NCBI GenBank assembly: GCA_037200885.1
Contig: JBBCIN010000003.1
Location: 1 to 64,000, forward strand
Source: PMG-095 sp037200885
GTDB taxonomy: Bacteria; Myxococcota_A; Polyangia; Polyangiales; Polyangiaceae
Direction of reading: 5' to 3'
Length of the DNA: 64,000 bases
Part shown: positions 27,322 to 35,985 of the stretch, piece after piece
Numbering within the stretch: position 1 is the first letter of the stretch
How the letters are laid out: every line of letters begins with the position of its first letter
Notes under the pieces: model-generated
Told to the model about the DNA's origin: nothing
What the model saw: only the letters and a program-made list of their open reading frames with translations
Database searches by the model: none
Program-made: the position numbers and the translations under genes

Positions 27322-28850
27322 GCGCTTCCGGCGGTATCCGAGGCGTTGTCCGAGGGAGCAGTCGAAACAGGCGACCAACGCAGGCGCGGCTTGCGAGCCG
27401 CGCGGGCTTCGTCGAGTCGACCAAGGCGCGTCAGATGCGGCGCGCCCTTGACCAACTCCGGCGACTCCTCAGCCTCTTTCAGGATCGCCTTCACGGCGGC
27501 CACGAACGAGTCGATGGTTTGCTTGGTCTCGGTCTCGGTCGGTTCGACCATCAGCGCGCCGCGCACCACGAGCGGAAAGTACACGGTCGGCGGGTGATAG
27601 CCGTAGTCGATCAGGCGCTTGGCCAAATCCAGGGTTTTTACGCCGGTTTTCGCTTCGAGCGCTTTGTCGGTGAAGACCGCTTCGTGCAGCATCGGAGTCT
27701 CGAAAGCCAGCGGCAAGACGTCGCGCAACAGGGCGGCGATGTAGTTGGCGTTGAGCACCGCCAAATCACTCACGCTGTGCAGGCCTTCTGCCCCCAGCTC
27801 GCGAATGTAAGTATAGGCGCGCACCATCATTCCGAAGTTGCCCAGGAACGAGCGCACGCGGCCGACCGTCTGCGGCCGATCGTGATCGATGATGAATGTG
27901 CCGTCAGCGCTGCGCACGACCGGCGCTGGTTGAAACGGATCCAAGTGCCGCTTGAACGCGACCGGACCGGAGCCGGGGCCGCCACCGCCGTGCGGGGTAG
28001 TAAAGGTCTTGTGCAGGTTGTACTGCATCACGTCCACGCCCGCATCACCGGGACGCGCGCGGCCGAGAACGGCATTCATGTTGGCGCCGTCGCCGTACAC
28101 TTGGCCGCCTTTTTCGTGCACGAGCTGGGCGAGCTTCGGCATCGCGCTTTCGTACAGGCCAATCGTATTCGGGTTGGTCATCATCAACCCTGCGACGTCC
28201 CCGCCCGCGGCTTCCAGCGCGCGCGCGAGCGTCTCCGGTTCGACGATGCCTTGCGGACCCGACGCGAAGGGTACGGCTTCGAAGCCGTTCAACGCGCAGC
28301 TCGCGGGATTCGTGCCGTGCGCGCTGTCCGGGATCAGGACCTTGCGCGGCGAGCGGCCCTGGCTCTGGTGGTACGCGCGGATCATCATCAGACCCGTGAG
28401 CTCACCCTGCGCGCCAGCAGCGGGCTGCAGGCTCACGCCGTCCATGCCGACAATCTCGGCGAGCAGCGCTTGCAAGCGCACCATCAGTTCGAGCGCGCCC
28501 TGCGCTAGGTGCGGCGGGGTGAGCGGATGCAAGTTGGCGAAACCATCGAGCCGCGCGGCCCACTCGTTCACCTTCGGGTTGTGCTTCATGGTGCACGAGC
28601 CGAGCGGATAGAACTGCGTGTCGATGCTGAAGTTCCATTGGCTCAAGCGCACGAAGTGACGAATCGCTTCGGGTTCACTGACCTCGGGCAAGGCCGCGGC
28701 GGACTTGCGCTCGAGGCCGGGAAGCGCTTGCTTCAAATCGACGGCGGGCACATCCAGCGCACTGAGCGACACGCCGCTACGGCCCGGAGCGCCGCGTTCG
28801 AAAATAGGGGACTCCTTGAATTGCAGCCCTTTTGCCGCATCACCTGGCAC
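27318..28850 (-). CDS. gcvPB: glycine dehydrogenase (decarboxylating) subunit 2
   Basis: This 510-residue PLP enzyme is the C-terminal half of the split P-protein of the glycine cleavage system, which decarboxylates glycine and passes the aminomethyl group to GcvH. Family marks are YPLGSCTMKHNPKVNEW, SLQPAAGAQGELTGL, IPDSAHGTNPASC and the PLP lysine in NLHKTFTTPHGGGGPG. The start is GTG 28850, three bases after the lipoprotein stop, with a GAGGGGA ribosome binding site inside that gene. GcvPA, GcvT and GcvH are not in this window, so the partner subunit must be encoded elsewhere. Confidence 0.95.
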   Translation of the reverse strand: MPGDAAKGLQFKESPIFERGAPGRSGVSLSALDVPAVDLKQALPGLERKSAAALPEVSEPEAIRHFVRLSQWNFSIDTQFYPLGSCTMKHNPKVNEWAARLDGFANLHPLTPPHLAQGALELMVRLQALLAEIVGMDGVSLQPAAGAQGELTGLMMIRAYHQSQGRSPRKVLIPDSAHGTNPASCALNGFEAVPFASGPQGIVEPETLARALEAAGGDVAGLMMTNPNTIGLYESAMPKLAQLVHEKGGQVYGDGANMNAVLGRARPGDAGVDVMQYNLHKTFTTPHGGGGPGSGPVAFKRHLDPFQPAPVVRSADGTFIIDHDRPQTVGRVRSFLGNFGMMVRAYTYIRELGAEGLHSVSDLAVLNANYIAALLRDVLPLAFETPMLHEAVFTDKALEAKTGVKTLDLAKRLIDYGYHPPTVYFPLVVRGALMVEPTETETKQTIDSFVAAVKAILKEAEESPELVKGAPHLTRLGRLDEARAARKPRLRWSPVSTAPSDNASDTAGSA

Positions 28851-28853
28851 GGA

Positions 28854-29450
28854 CTATTTCCCCTCGGGTGAGTCGCCGTCGGGTTTCTTCGAGCCTTTGT
28901 CGCCGCCCTCGTCATCCCAGCCGCCCGCGTTGACCTTGCCCTCGATCTCGTCCGGCTTCACAGAAGCCGGGTTGGGCTGCATGTTGGTCTGCTTGACCGC
29001 CTTCCAAGGATTGCCCGCATCGCTCTCGCCGAGGCCCCACTCACCAGCGATCTGGTGCGCTTCGCCCTCTTTGGGAATGCTGTACACGAAGTAGCCTTTG
29101 CCGTTGCTGTTGGCTTCCTTACCAATCTGGCCGATCTTGTGCTGCGTCCAGGTGTAGCGGAGCACGTTCCCATCCGTCTCGCCCTGCAGCTCTCCATAGG
29201 CGTCACCACCACCGGTGCGCCAGGCACCTTGCGCGGTCTTGCCGTCGACCAGCAGGTGCAAGTAACCGTAGGTTCGGTCGTAGTACACGCCCTGCCACTC
29301 ACCTTTTTCAGGCATCTCGCCGGCTTTGATCTGCGCGTGTTTGACCTCATTGCTGGGGCCACAGGCCGTGAGCGAAAGCGCGCTCGGGACGACGAGCGCA
29401 GTCAATAAGGAGAGCTTGACCAGGTTCCGGAGGAGCATGGCGCGGACCAT
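28854..29450 (-). CDS. lipoprotein of unknown function
   Basis: This protein of 198 residues (ATG 29450; ATG 29438 is an alternative that begins the signal directly) has a signal peptide ending LSLTAC, a lipobox. The mature part is hydrophilic: GEWQGVYYDRTYGYLHLLVDG and GGDAYGELQGETDGNVLRYTW look like beta-strands of a small barrel. The tail is Lys/Asp/Gly-rich. It lies directly upstream of gcvPB with three bases between, so the two are probably co-transcribed, though a functional link is not obvious. No family is recognised. Confidence 0.75.
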   Translation of the reverse strand: MVRAMLLRNLVKLSLLTALVVPSALSLTACGPSNEVKHAQIKAGEMPEKGEWQGVYYDRTYGYLHLLVDGKTAQGAWRTGGGDAYGELQGETDGNVLRYTWTQHKIGQIGKEANSNGKGYFVYSIPKEGEAHQIAGEWGLGESDAGNPWKAVKQTNMQPNPASVKPDEIEGKVNAGGWDDEGGDKGSKKPDGDSPEGK

Positions 29451-29593
29451 ATCATGGGCGGGGAGAGTGAGAAGGGGTGAGAAGGGCGATCGCGATCCGG
29501 CATCGCAGCTCGCGGCGTGCGGCGTGCCCCCGTGGGCGCGACCAAGGAGCAACCGAGCAGCAACGGAGCAGCGACCGACCGAGCGGCGTTGGT

Positions 29594-29623
29594 CCGGCCA
29601 CGGTAGCGGCCGGCCACGGTAGC
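29594..29623. repeat. direct repeat of 14 bases with period 16
   Basis: CCGGCCACGGTAGC occurs at 29594-29607 and 29610-29623, between hemC and the downstream lipoprotein gene. It may be part of a control region of the lipoprotein-gcvPB unit or simple slippage. Confidence 0.7.
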
Positions 29624-29639
29624 CCTCGCGGCAGCCAAA

Positions 29640-29669
29640 AATACTGTGCGTGCATGCGTGCACAGTATT
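29640..29669 (-). terminator. palindrome with T-run, likely hemC terminator
   Basis: The arms AATACTGTGC and GCACAGTATT pair perfectly (10 bp) around a 10-base loop. Read on the minus strand, downstream of hemC, the stem is followed by a run of five T. This is the form of a Rho-independent terminator. The AT-rich surroundings are unusual for the window. A dyad operator for the lipoprotein-gcvPB unit is the alternative. Confidence 0.6.
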
Positions 29670-29720
29670 ATTTTATCGCCGAGAGGTGCGTCTCGGGCGC
29701 GTGAGCGTTCTGGCCTCGTC

Positions 29721-30623
29721 TCACCCGCGGAGGCTGCGGCCGAGGGTTTCGCCCAGGGCAGAGGCCGCGACGGCGCTGGCGGGCCAAGGGCCACGCACGT
29801 CATTTTTGCGCAGATTCGAGCCGTCTGGGTCGGCGAGGAGGGCGCGGAGCCAGATTTCGGAGCCTTCGCGCAGGGCGTAGGCGGCGACCGGGGTTTGGCA
29901 GTTGCCTTCGACCGCGCGCATCACGCCGCGCTCGGCCAGGACGGCAATTTTCGTTTCGGAGTGCGACACGGCAGCGAGCAGCGCGAGAACGTCCGCGTCG
30001 TCCGCGCGCTGTTCGACGGCCAAGGCGCCCTGGCCGACCGCCGGCAGCGAACGCTCGGCGGACAGCACCTCGCTGGCCTCGTTCTCGATACCCAACCGAA
30101 GCATGCCCGCGCGCGCCAACACGATCGCTTCCACCTCGCCCGCGCGGCATTTGCGAATGCGCGTATCGACGTTGCCGCGCAGGACGGAAAACTGCAAATC
30201 TGGGCGCAACGCGCTGAGCTGAATGCGGCGACGCAAGGACGAAGTGCCGATGGTCGAGCCCTCGGGCAGGGCGTCGAAATCCGCGCCCGAACGGGTCACG
30301 ATCACGTCGCGCGCGTCCACCCGTTCCGGAAAGCATTCCACGATCAACGACGGCGCCAGCTCCGGTGGCACGTCTTTCGACGAATGCACGGCAAAGTCCG
30401 CGCGGCCGTCGAGCAATGCCTCTTCGATCTCTTTGATGAACAGCCCCTTACCGCCGATCTCGCTCAGCGCGCGATCCTGAATGCGGTCGCCCGTGGTCAC
30501 GACCTGCAGTTCTTCGAAAGTGAATTCGGGATGCAGCTGCTGGAGCACGGCAACGAGCGCACGACATTGTGCGAGCGCGAGTGCGCTCTTGCGAGTGGCG
30601 TAGGTGAAATGCGTGCGTGCCAT
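29721..30623 (-). CDS. hemC: porphobilinogen deaminase (hydroxymethylbilane synthase)
   Basis: This 300-residue enzyme joins four porphobilinogens into hydroxymethylbilane in heme and tetrapyrrole synthesis. The dipyrromethane cofactor attaches to Cys242 in VEGNCQTPVAAYA. The substrate-binding segments are present: TRKSALALAQ at the N-terminus, GGKGLFIKEIEEALL, DFAVHSSKDVP, and IGTSSLRRRIQL. ATG 30623 is chosen; a TTG two codons upstream also opens the frame. It follows purM after 7 bases, so the two are co-transcribed. A terminator-like hairpin lies after the gene. Confidence 0.96.
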   Translation of the reverse strand: MARTHFTYATRKSALALAQCRALVAVLQQLHPEFTFEELQVVTTGDRIQDRALSEIGGKGLFIKEIEEALLDGRADFAVHSSKDVPPELAPSLIVECFPERVDARDVIVTRSGADFDALPEGSTIGTSSLRRRIQLSALRPDLQFSVLRGNVDTRIRKCRAGEVEAIVLARAGMLRLGIENEASEVLSAERSLPAVGQGALAVEQRADDADVLALLAAVSHSETKIAVLAERGVMRAVEGNCQTPVAAYALREGSEIWLRALLADPDGSNLRKNDVRGPWPASAVAASALGETLGRSLRG

Positions 30624-30630
30624 GGGCAAC

Positions 30631-31803
30631 TCAGGCGTACTCGTAAGTTTGACCGTTTGCGGCGATGGTCACGCGGTTGGTCTCGGAACCGTGATTTGCC
30701 TCGATTCGGCCCACGATTTTGGCTTCCACGCCATAGCGCGCGGCCGCCTCGATCACGGTCGCCGCTACCGCCGGCCGCACGTACAGCTCCAAGCGATGCC
30801 CCATGTTGAACACTTCGTACATCTGTTTGGTTTCGATGCCCGAGTCTTGGATGGTCTGAAATAGCGCCGGCGTGGGAAACAGCGAATCTTTCACGTAATG
30901 CAGACCGCGTCCGAAGCCGCGGCACTTGCTCTGCCCACCACCGCTGCAATGCAGGATCCCCGTCACCTGCGAGGCGATGGCGGACCCCAAGATCGCGCGA
31001 ACGATCGGCAAATAGGTGCGCGTGGGCGAGAGTAGACCCCAAGCAATATCGTGCGAGCTGCCCGGCAGCGCATCCTCGAGCTGAAAGCGCCCGCAGTAGA
31101 CCTTGTCCGCGGGAATGGTCTCCGAGTAGCTCTCCGGAAAACGCTCGGCGTAGGAATGCGCGAGCAGCGCGTGACGTGCCAGCGTGAGCCCATTCGAGCC
31201 GATGCCCGAGTTCTCCTTACTCTCGTAGCTAGCCTTACCGGTCGACGAGAGCCCGATGATCACGTCGCCGGCGGCGACGCGCGAAAAGTCGCCCACGGCC
31301 GCGCGCGGAACGCGCGCAAAGACCGTCGAATCCGCGATCACGGTGCGCACCAAATCACCGACGTCCGCCGTCTCGCCACCGGTCAGGGTGATTTCGATAC
31401 CGTGCTCACGCAGCATCGCCGCGCACGACTCGTAGCCATCAATCAAGGCCGCGATCACGTCGCCCTTCACGCGATGCGCGTTGCGGCCGATGGTGTTGCT
31501 GACCAAAAATCCACTCGTCGCTCCGACGCACAAAAGGTCGTCCGTGTTCATCACCAACGAATCTTGCGCGATACCGGCGAACGCGCTCGCATCGCCCTTC
31601 TCCGCGTACAGCAGGTAGGCCACGGATGACTTCGTGCCCGCGCCGTCAGCGTGCATCACCGCCACCATCTGGGGATCACCCGCGGGATCTGCGATTACTT
31701 TGCAGAACGCGCCTGGAACCTCGCCTGCCGAATGCTTGGCGATGGCGCGGTGCACGTCTTCCTTCGTGGCAGACACGCCGCGGTCGAGGTATTCGTTGCT
31801 CAT
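30631..31803 (-). CDS. purM: phosphoribosylformylglycinamidine cyclo-ligase (AIR synthase)
   Basis: This 390-residue protein catalyses ATP-dependent ring closure to aminoimidazole ribotide in purine synthesis. Recognisable segments are VMHADGAGTKSSVAYLLYAE, the MNTDDLLCVGA metal-binding stretch, TLTGGETADVGDLVRTVI, and VFNMGHRLELYV near the C-terminus. It is longer than the usual E. coli type (about 345) and belongs to the longer bacterial variant. ATG 31803 (MSNEYLDRGVSATKEDV) is preferred over the open frame to 31905. It is co-transcribed with hemC. Confidence 0.92.
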   Translation of the reverse strand: MSNEYLDRGVSATKEDVHRAIAKHSAGEVPGAFCKVIADPAGDPQMVAVMHADGAGTKSSVAYLLYAEKGDASAFAGIAQDSLVMNTDDLLCVGATSGFLVSNTIGRNAHRVKGDVIAALIDGYESCAAMLREHGIEITLTGGETADVGDLVRTVIADSTVFARVPRAAVGDFSRVAAGDVIIGLSSTGKASYESKENSGIGSNGLTLARHALLAHSYAERFPESYSETIPADKVYCGRFQLEDALPGSSHDIAWGLLSPTRTYLPIVRAILGSAIASQVTGILHCSGGGQSKCRGFGRGLHYVKDSLFPTPALFQTIQDSGIETKQMYEVFNMGHRLELYVRPAVAATVIEAAARYGVEAKIVGRIEANHGSETNRVTIAANGQTYEYA

Positions 31804-31951
31804 GAGACTATCCGGAGGCTCGTCCCACCTAGATCGAGTGCCAGGCTCCCGCAAGGCGAGTTTGCGGATTCGGCTAATTTCGAGCCGCTGACGCTGCGCG
31901 CTCACGGTTTCGGCGATCGATCCGCACTTCGACGCAGGGCTGAGCGTGCGT

Positions 31952-31974
31952 TGCGGGGCGCGATCGCCCCCCGC
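31952..31974 (-). terminator. GC-rich hairpin downstream of the ABC transporter genes
   Basis: TGCGGGG pairs with CCCCGCA around a GC-rich centre containing GCGATCGC-like bases. It lies 40-65 bases past the permease stop on the minus strand and before purM. No T-run follows, so the assignment as terminator is weak. Confidence 0.3.
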
Positions 31975-32016
31975 ACCAGCTCCTTGCCACGCAGCCGGCG
32001 GCTTCGGCAGTCCGGT

Positions 32017-34107
32017 CTACTCGTAGTTGATGGATTCGGCAGATCGCGCGCCGCCGGCTCGAATCGCGGGGTAGAGCGCCGCGAGCAACGCGATCGTCAC
32101 GGCGCCTGCGACGGTCAGCAGCGGATAGTACCAGGGAAGATCGAAGCGTACTTCGAAGGTGGAGACGAGCTTCAGAGCGGCGATCGACCCTAAACCGAGC
32201 GGTACACCCAGCACTACGGCCATGGTTCCTCCGAGCAGGCCGACGAATGCTCCTTCGAGCAAGAGCATCTTGCGAATCTGGTCGGCAGTCATGCCGAGCA
32301 CTCGCAAGAGCGCGAGCTCTCGGCGCCGCGTGTGCACGGCCAGTATGAGCTGGTTCGCGACGCCAATAGCGGCGAGCACGGTCGTCAGGAGGATGATGAT
32401 ATCGAAGATCAGAAAGTCTCGCGTGGTCTCGTGTCGTCGAAAGACCGCGTACGATATCCCGGTAAATGCAAATACGTGCGGCGAGGCCCGCAACCGCTTG
32501 ATCACGGGCCAGTCGATCAGTTGAGCCGTCGGCGGGTCCGTGAGCACCAGCGCGGCGCCGATCGGTCGAGCGAAAGGCTCGATCACGGGGTAGCTCGCGG
32601 CCTCGACGATGGCGTAGGTCTTGCTATTCCGGTAAGTGTCGAGCGTCGGGACGAAGCCGATCGCGTCCGTTACCGCCGTCACTTGCAGCGTCCGCGTGCC
32701 TCGGGTGCTCGAGAGCTCGAGTCGATCGCCAGCCATCAATCCCAAGCGTCGCGACATCAGAGTCGAAAGGATCACGCCATTTTCATCGAAGCGATCGGCG
32801 ATCGCGATCAGCTCGGGTCGCCGCGTGGCGCGCGCGAAAGCCTGGAGATCCGCCCGTGACACCGCGGAGACCGGGTTCGGCAGCGGCGTCCGGCCAGAAT
32901 AGCGCGTCACCGTGACGCCCGCTGGAATGGCCGCGAGCACTTCACTCGGTATCGGTCGTTGATCCTCGGTGAACACGAAACTGTGGTCGAACAGGGCGGT
33001 TTCGCCGAAGCGACTAACCTCCGCCTTGAGCGCATGCGTGGAGATGTGCAAAGACAAGAGCAGAGCGAACACGAGCATTACGCCCCCGACCGACCAGGCG
33101 AGCTCGTGGCCCTGGCGGCTGATGCGACGTAGGACCAGGAGCCGCGCGGCCGCGGGACCGTGCAAGAAGACGCGCGCCAATCCGCCACCGACCAGTCGGG
33201 TCAAATCGGGAACCATCAGCAGCAGCGCCAACAGCGCCGCCATGACCAGGGCGGCTTCGAGCACGAAAAACGCGAGCGAAGGCAAGACCTCGCGAAACAG
33301 CGGACGCATCAAGCCGTACACGAGCAACGAGAATGGAAGCACGATCAGCGTCACACCCGAAGTCTTGCGTCTGCGCGCTCGAGCCTGATCTTCATCGAGG
33401 AAGCGTGGCCGGAGCGTCTCGGGCACATTCATTTTCAGGATCTTGCGCACTGGAGGCAGTACGCCGAGCAGTGCCGTCAACCCTCCGATCGCGGAGACGG
33501 CCAGCATTTCCCACCATGGAAACGTGACCCAACCGATGTGCGCGCGGCCGGTGGTGGTGATGCCGGCGCGCGCGGCCAGCTTGGTGAGTGGAATCGCGGC
33601 TAGAAATCCCAGGACCGCACCGATCAAGCCGACCCACGCCGCCTCGCGCACGAAGACGGCGACCACCTGGCGAGCGGAGGCACCCAGACTGCGTAGCAAG
33701 GCGACCTCGCGGCGGCGGTGTTCGATGACCACCGCTAGGCTGAAGAATACGATCAGCGCGCCGACAAGAAAGGCGGACAGCGAGCCGAGTCGAATCGCCG
33801 AGCGCATCACCTGATAGTCTTCGTGGATTTCCTCGCGGACGTCCTCCGTCTTGGCGAGCGGTTGGGCGGAAGCGACCGGAGATGGCTCCGTGGCTCGCAT
33901 TGGAAGCAGCGAGACGGTGCGTTTGAAATCGGGCGCGAGGTCGGGATTGGTAGTCCAATTGTTGGCTTCCGTGCGGCGCGTGTTCTCGTCCAACGCCAAG
34001 ACGACGTTCACGGTCGCGGTGCCGAGCGCAACGCCGAGCACCATGCAGGCGGTGGCAAAGCGATCGGCGCGCAGATTCTTCGCCGCCAAGAAGCCGGCGA
34101 GGCTCAA
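32017..34107 (-). CDS. ABC transporter permease with two FtsX domains
   Basis: This 696-residue permease carries two MacB/FtsX cores. The first is at about residues 100-230 (IEHRRREVALLRSLGASARQ) and the second at the C-terminus (VHTRRRELALLRVLGMTADQ), with a large periplasmic insert between and a helix near the N-terminus. This DUF-type two-core permease resembles LolE-like or antimicrobial-peptide-type exporters (YtrF/BceB group in broad terms). Its ATG shares ATGA with the stop of the ATPase gene. The substrate is unknown; lipoprotein release or export of a lipid-linked compound is typical of relatives. Confidence 0.88.
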   Translation of the reverse strand: MSLAGFLAAKNLRADRFATACMVLGVALGTATVNVVLALDENTRRTEANNWTTNPDLAPDFKRTVSLLPMRATEPSPVASAQPLAKTEDVREEIHEDYQVMRSAIRLGSLSAFLVGALIVFFSLAVVIEHRRREVALLRSLGASARQVVAVFVREAAWVGLIGAVLGFLAAIPLTKLAARAGITTTGRAHIGWVTFPWWEMLAVSAIGGLTALLGVLPPVRKILKMNVPETLRPRFLDEDQARARRRKTSGVTLIVLPFSLLVYGLMRPLFREVLPSLAFFVLEAALVMAALLALLLMVPDLTRLVGGGLARVFLHGPAAARLLVLRRISRQGHELAWSVGGVMLVFALLLSLHISTHALKAEVSRFGETALFDHSFVFTEDQRPIPSEVLAAIPAGVTVTRYSGRTPLPNPVSAVSRADLQAFARATRRPELIAIADRFDENGVILSTLMSRRLGLMAGDRLELSSTRGTRTLQVTAVTDAIGFVPTLDTYRNSKTYAIVEAASYPVIEPFARPIGAALVLTDPPTAQLIDWPVIKRLRASPHVFAFTGISYAVFRRHETTRDFLIFDIIILLTTVLAAIGVANQLILAVHTRRRELALLRVLGMTADQIRKMLLLEGAFVGLLGGTMAVVLGVPLGLGSIAALKLVSTFEVRFDLPWYYPLLTVAGAVTIALLAALYPAIRAGGARSAESINYE

Positions 34108-34832
34108 ATTCCCAGCTCCCGAAGCTTCTGGTGAATCTCGGCCACGTCGATCGCGCGGCTGATCGACGCCTCCGCGGGGATCAGCCCGTCCTTCATGAAC
34201 ACGACTCGGTCCGCGCGCAACGCGTCCTCGGGGTTGTGTGTCACCATCAGCATCGAGCTCCCCGTTTCCTTCAGCACCTCGCGCAGCAACATCAGGATGC
34301 GCTTGCCGGTGGCGACGTTGACGTTGCCGGTGGGTTCGTCAGCCAAAACGAGGCCGGGGCTTCGTACCAGCGCGCGGGCGATGGTGACGAGCTGCATCTC
34401 GCCGCCCGAAAGCTGCGCCGGCAGATGGGAAGCACGGCTAGCCATGCCGACGCGCTCGAGCACGCGTTCGGCTGCAGCGCGATCGGGAGGTACCTCTGCA
34501 ATGTAGAACGGCAGCAGTACGTTCTCGAGCGCGCTGAGGTTCGACACCAGGTTGAAGAATTGATAAACGATCCCAATCTTGTCACGACGGATTAGCGTTC
34601 GCGCGCGATCGTCGAGCCCGCTGAGCCGCGTGCCCAACACTTCGACCGTGCCTTGATCTGGCTCGTCCAGCCCGGCGATCAGATGAAGCAGCGTGCTCTT
34701 GCCCACTCCCGAGGGGCCCATCACCGCGCACATTTCGCCCGGCGCCACGTCGAGGTCGACGCCGCGCAACACCGCGATTCGTGCCTCGCCCAGGCCGTAG
34801 CTTTTGGTCAGGCCGCGTACAGAAAGGGTCAT
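34104..34832 (-). CDS. ABC transporter ATP-binding protein, LolD/MacB type
   Basis: This 242-residue ATPase has Walker A GPSGVGKST, Q-loop IVYQFFNLVSNLSALENV, signature LSGGEMQL (usual LSGGQQQ), Walker B LVLADEPTG, and the H-loop MLMVTHNPEDA. It energises the FtsX-type permease that follows with a 4-base overlap. The start MTLSVRGLTKSYGLGEARI is standard for this group. It lies 44 bases downstream of pyrD, so it may be read from the hem/pyrD transcript. Confidence 0.92.
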   Translation of the reverse strand: MTLSVRGLTKSYGLGEARIAVLRGVDLDVAPGEMCAVMGPSGVGKSTLLHLIAGLDEPDQGTVEVLGTRLSGLDDRARTLIRRDKIGIVYQFFNLVSNLSALENVLLPFYIAEVPPDRAAAERVLERVGMASRASHLPAQLSGGEMQLVTIARALVRSPGLVLADEPTGNVNVATGKRILMLLREVLKETGSSMLMVTHNPEDALRADRVVFMKDGLIPAEASISRAIDVAEIHQKLRELGI

Positions 34833-34876
34833 CGGCCGCGAGAGTTACGCACTTTAGCGAGCTAGAAAAGGATCTC

Positions 34877-35983
34877 TTACCGAGATTCCAACGTCGGCGA
34901 AGTGCTGGATGCCGCCGCGCTGCCCACGACCTCGGCGATCGAGCCGAAGCTCGAAGCGCGCAAAAGCCGCGCCAAACCGCGCTGCAGCGACCAGACCACG
35001 AGCGGGCCGCGATACACGAATCCGGTATAGATCTGAACCAGGGACGCTCCGGCGGCGAGCCGCGCCCATGCGTCTTCTGGAGTCTCTATGCCGCCCACCG
35101 AGATCAATGTCAGACGCGTGCCAACGCGGCGGTACAGACGCTGCAAGACCTCGAGCGAACGCGCTTTCAGGATCGCGCCGGACAGGCCGCCCGCGCCGCA
35201 GGCTTCGATCTCGGCAGTGGTGCTCTTCAACCCCGCGCGTGAGACGGTGGTGTTGGTGGCGATGATGCCGTCGAGCTCGAGCTCCAAGGCGAGATCGGCG
35301 ATGGCGTCGATGTCCGCGTCATTCAGATCGGGCGCGATTTTCACGAGCAAGGGCGTTCGCTTCGAGCTTTGCCCGAGCTCGGCTTTCACCGCCGCGAGCA
35401 ACGGGCGCAAGAGCTCGACCGTCTGCAGATTGCGTAGGCCCGGCGTATTCGGGGAGCTGACGTTGACGACGAGGTAGTCAGCGAGCGGGCCGAGCCAGCG
35501 AGTGCTGAGCACGTAGTCACTGGCCGCGTTCTCTTCACTCACGACTTTGGTTTTGCCGATGTTCACGCCGATCGGCACGCTGCGCTGGGCGGTCAGGTGC
35601 GTGGCGACCACGCGGGCGCCCAGGTTGTTGAAGCCCATGCGATTGATCAACGCGCGATCGGCCGGTAGCCGAAAAAGCCGCGGCTTCGGGTTACCGGGTT
35701 GCGCCTGGCCGGTCACGGTGCCGATTTCGACGAAGCCAAAACCGAGCGCCGCGAGTGCCTCGTAGGCCGTCGCGTTCTTGTCGAAGCCCGCGGCCAAGCC
35801 GATCGGGTGTGGGAAGTGCAAACCGAGTGCGTCGATCGAAAGTTTTGGATCGCTGCTGCGCAGTGTGCGCCGAGCCAGCCCGCCGAATAGCGTCATGAAT
35901 ACACGTAAGCCGGCGAGCGCCACGTGATGTACCCACTCCGTCGGCAGCCACCGCAGGACGCCTTGAAAAAAAAGCTGGTACAC
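34877..35983 (-). CDS. pyrD: dihydroorotate dehydrogenase (quinone), class 2
   Basis: This 368-residue membrane-associated flavoenzyme oxidises dihydroorotate to orotate, passing electrons to quinone. The N-terminal membrane-binding segment MYQLFFQGVLRWLPTEWVHH and the active-site SSPNTPGLRNLQ (catalytic Ser, class 2) are present. So are the FMN-binding GIIATNTTVSR and LISVGGIETPEDA stretches and the GLAAGFDKNA segment. The start is GTG 35983, two bases after the hemA stop, which implies a shared transcript. Confidence 0.95.
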   Translation of the reverse strand: MYQLFFQGVLRWLPTEWVHHVALAGLRVFMTLFGGLARRTLRSSDPKLSIDALGLHFPHPIGLAAGFDKNATAYEALAALGFGFVEIGTVTGQAQPGNPKPRLFRLPADRALINRMGFNNLGARVVATHLTAQRSVPIGVNIGKTKVVSEENAASDYVLSTRWLGPLADYLVVNVSSPNTPGLRNLQTVELLRPLLAAVKAELGQSSKRTPLLVKIAPDLNDADIDAIADLALELELDGIIATNTTVSRAGLKSTTAEIEACGAGGLSGAILKARSLEVLQRLYRRVGTRLTLISVGGIETPEDAWARLAAGASLVQIYTGFVYRGPLVVWSLQRGLARLLRASSFGSIAEVVGSAAASSTSPTLESR

Positions 35984-35985
35984 GG

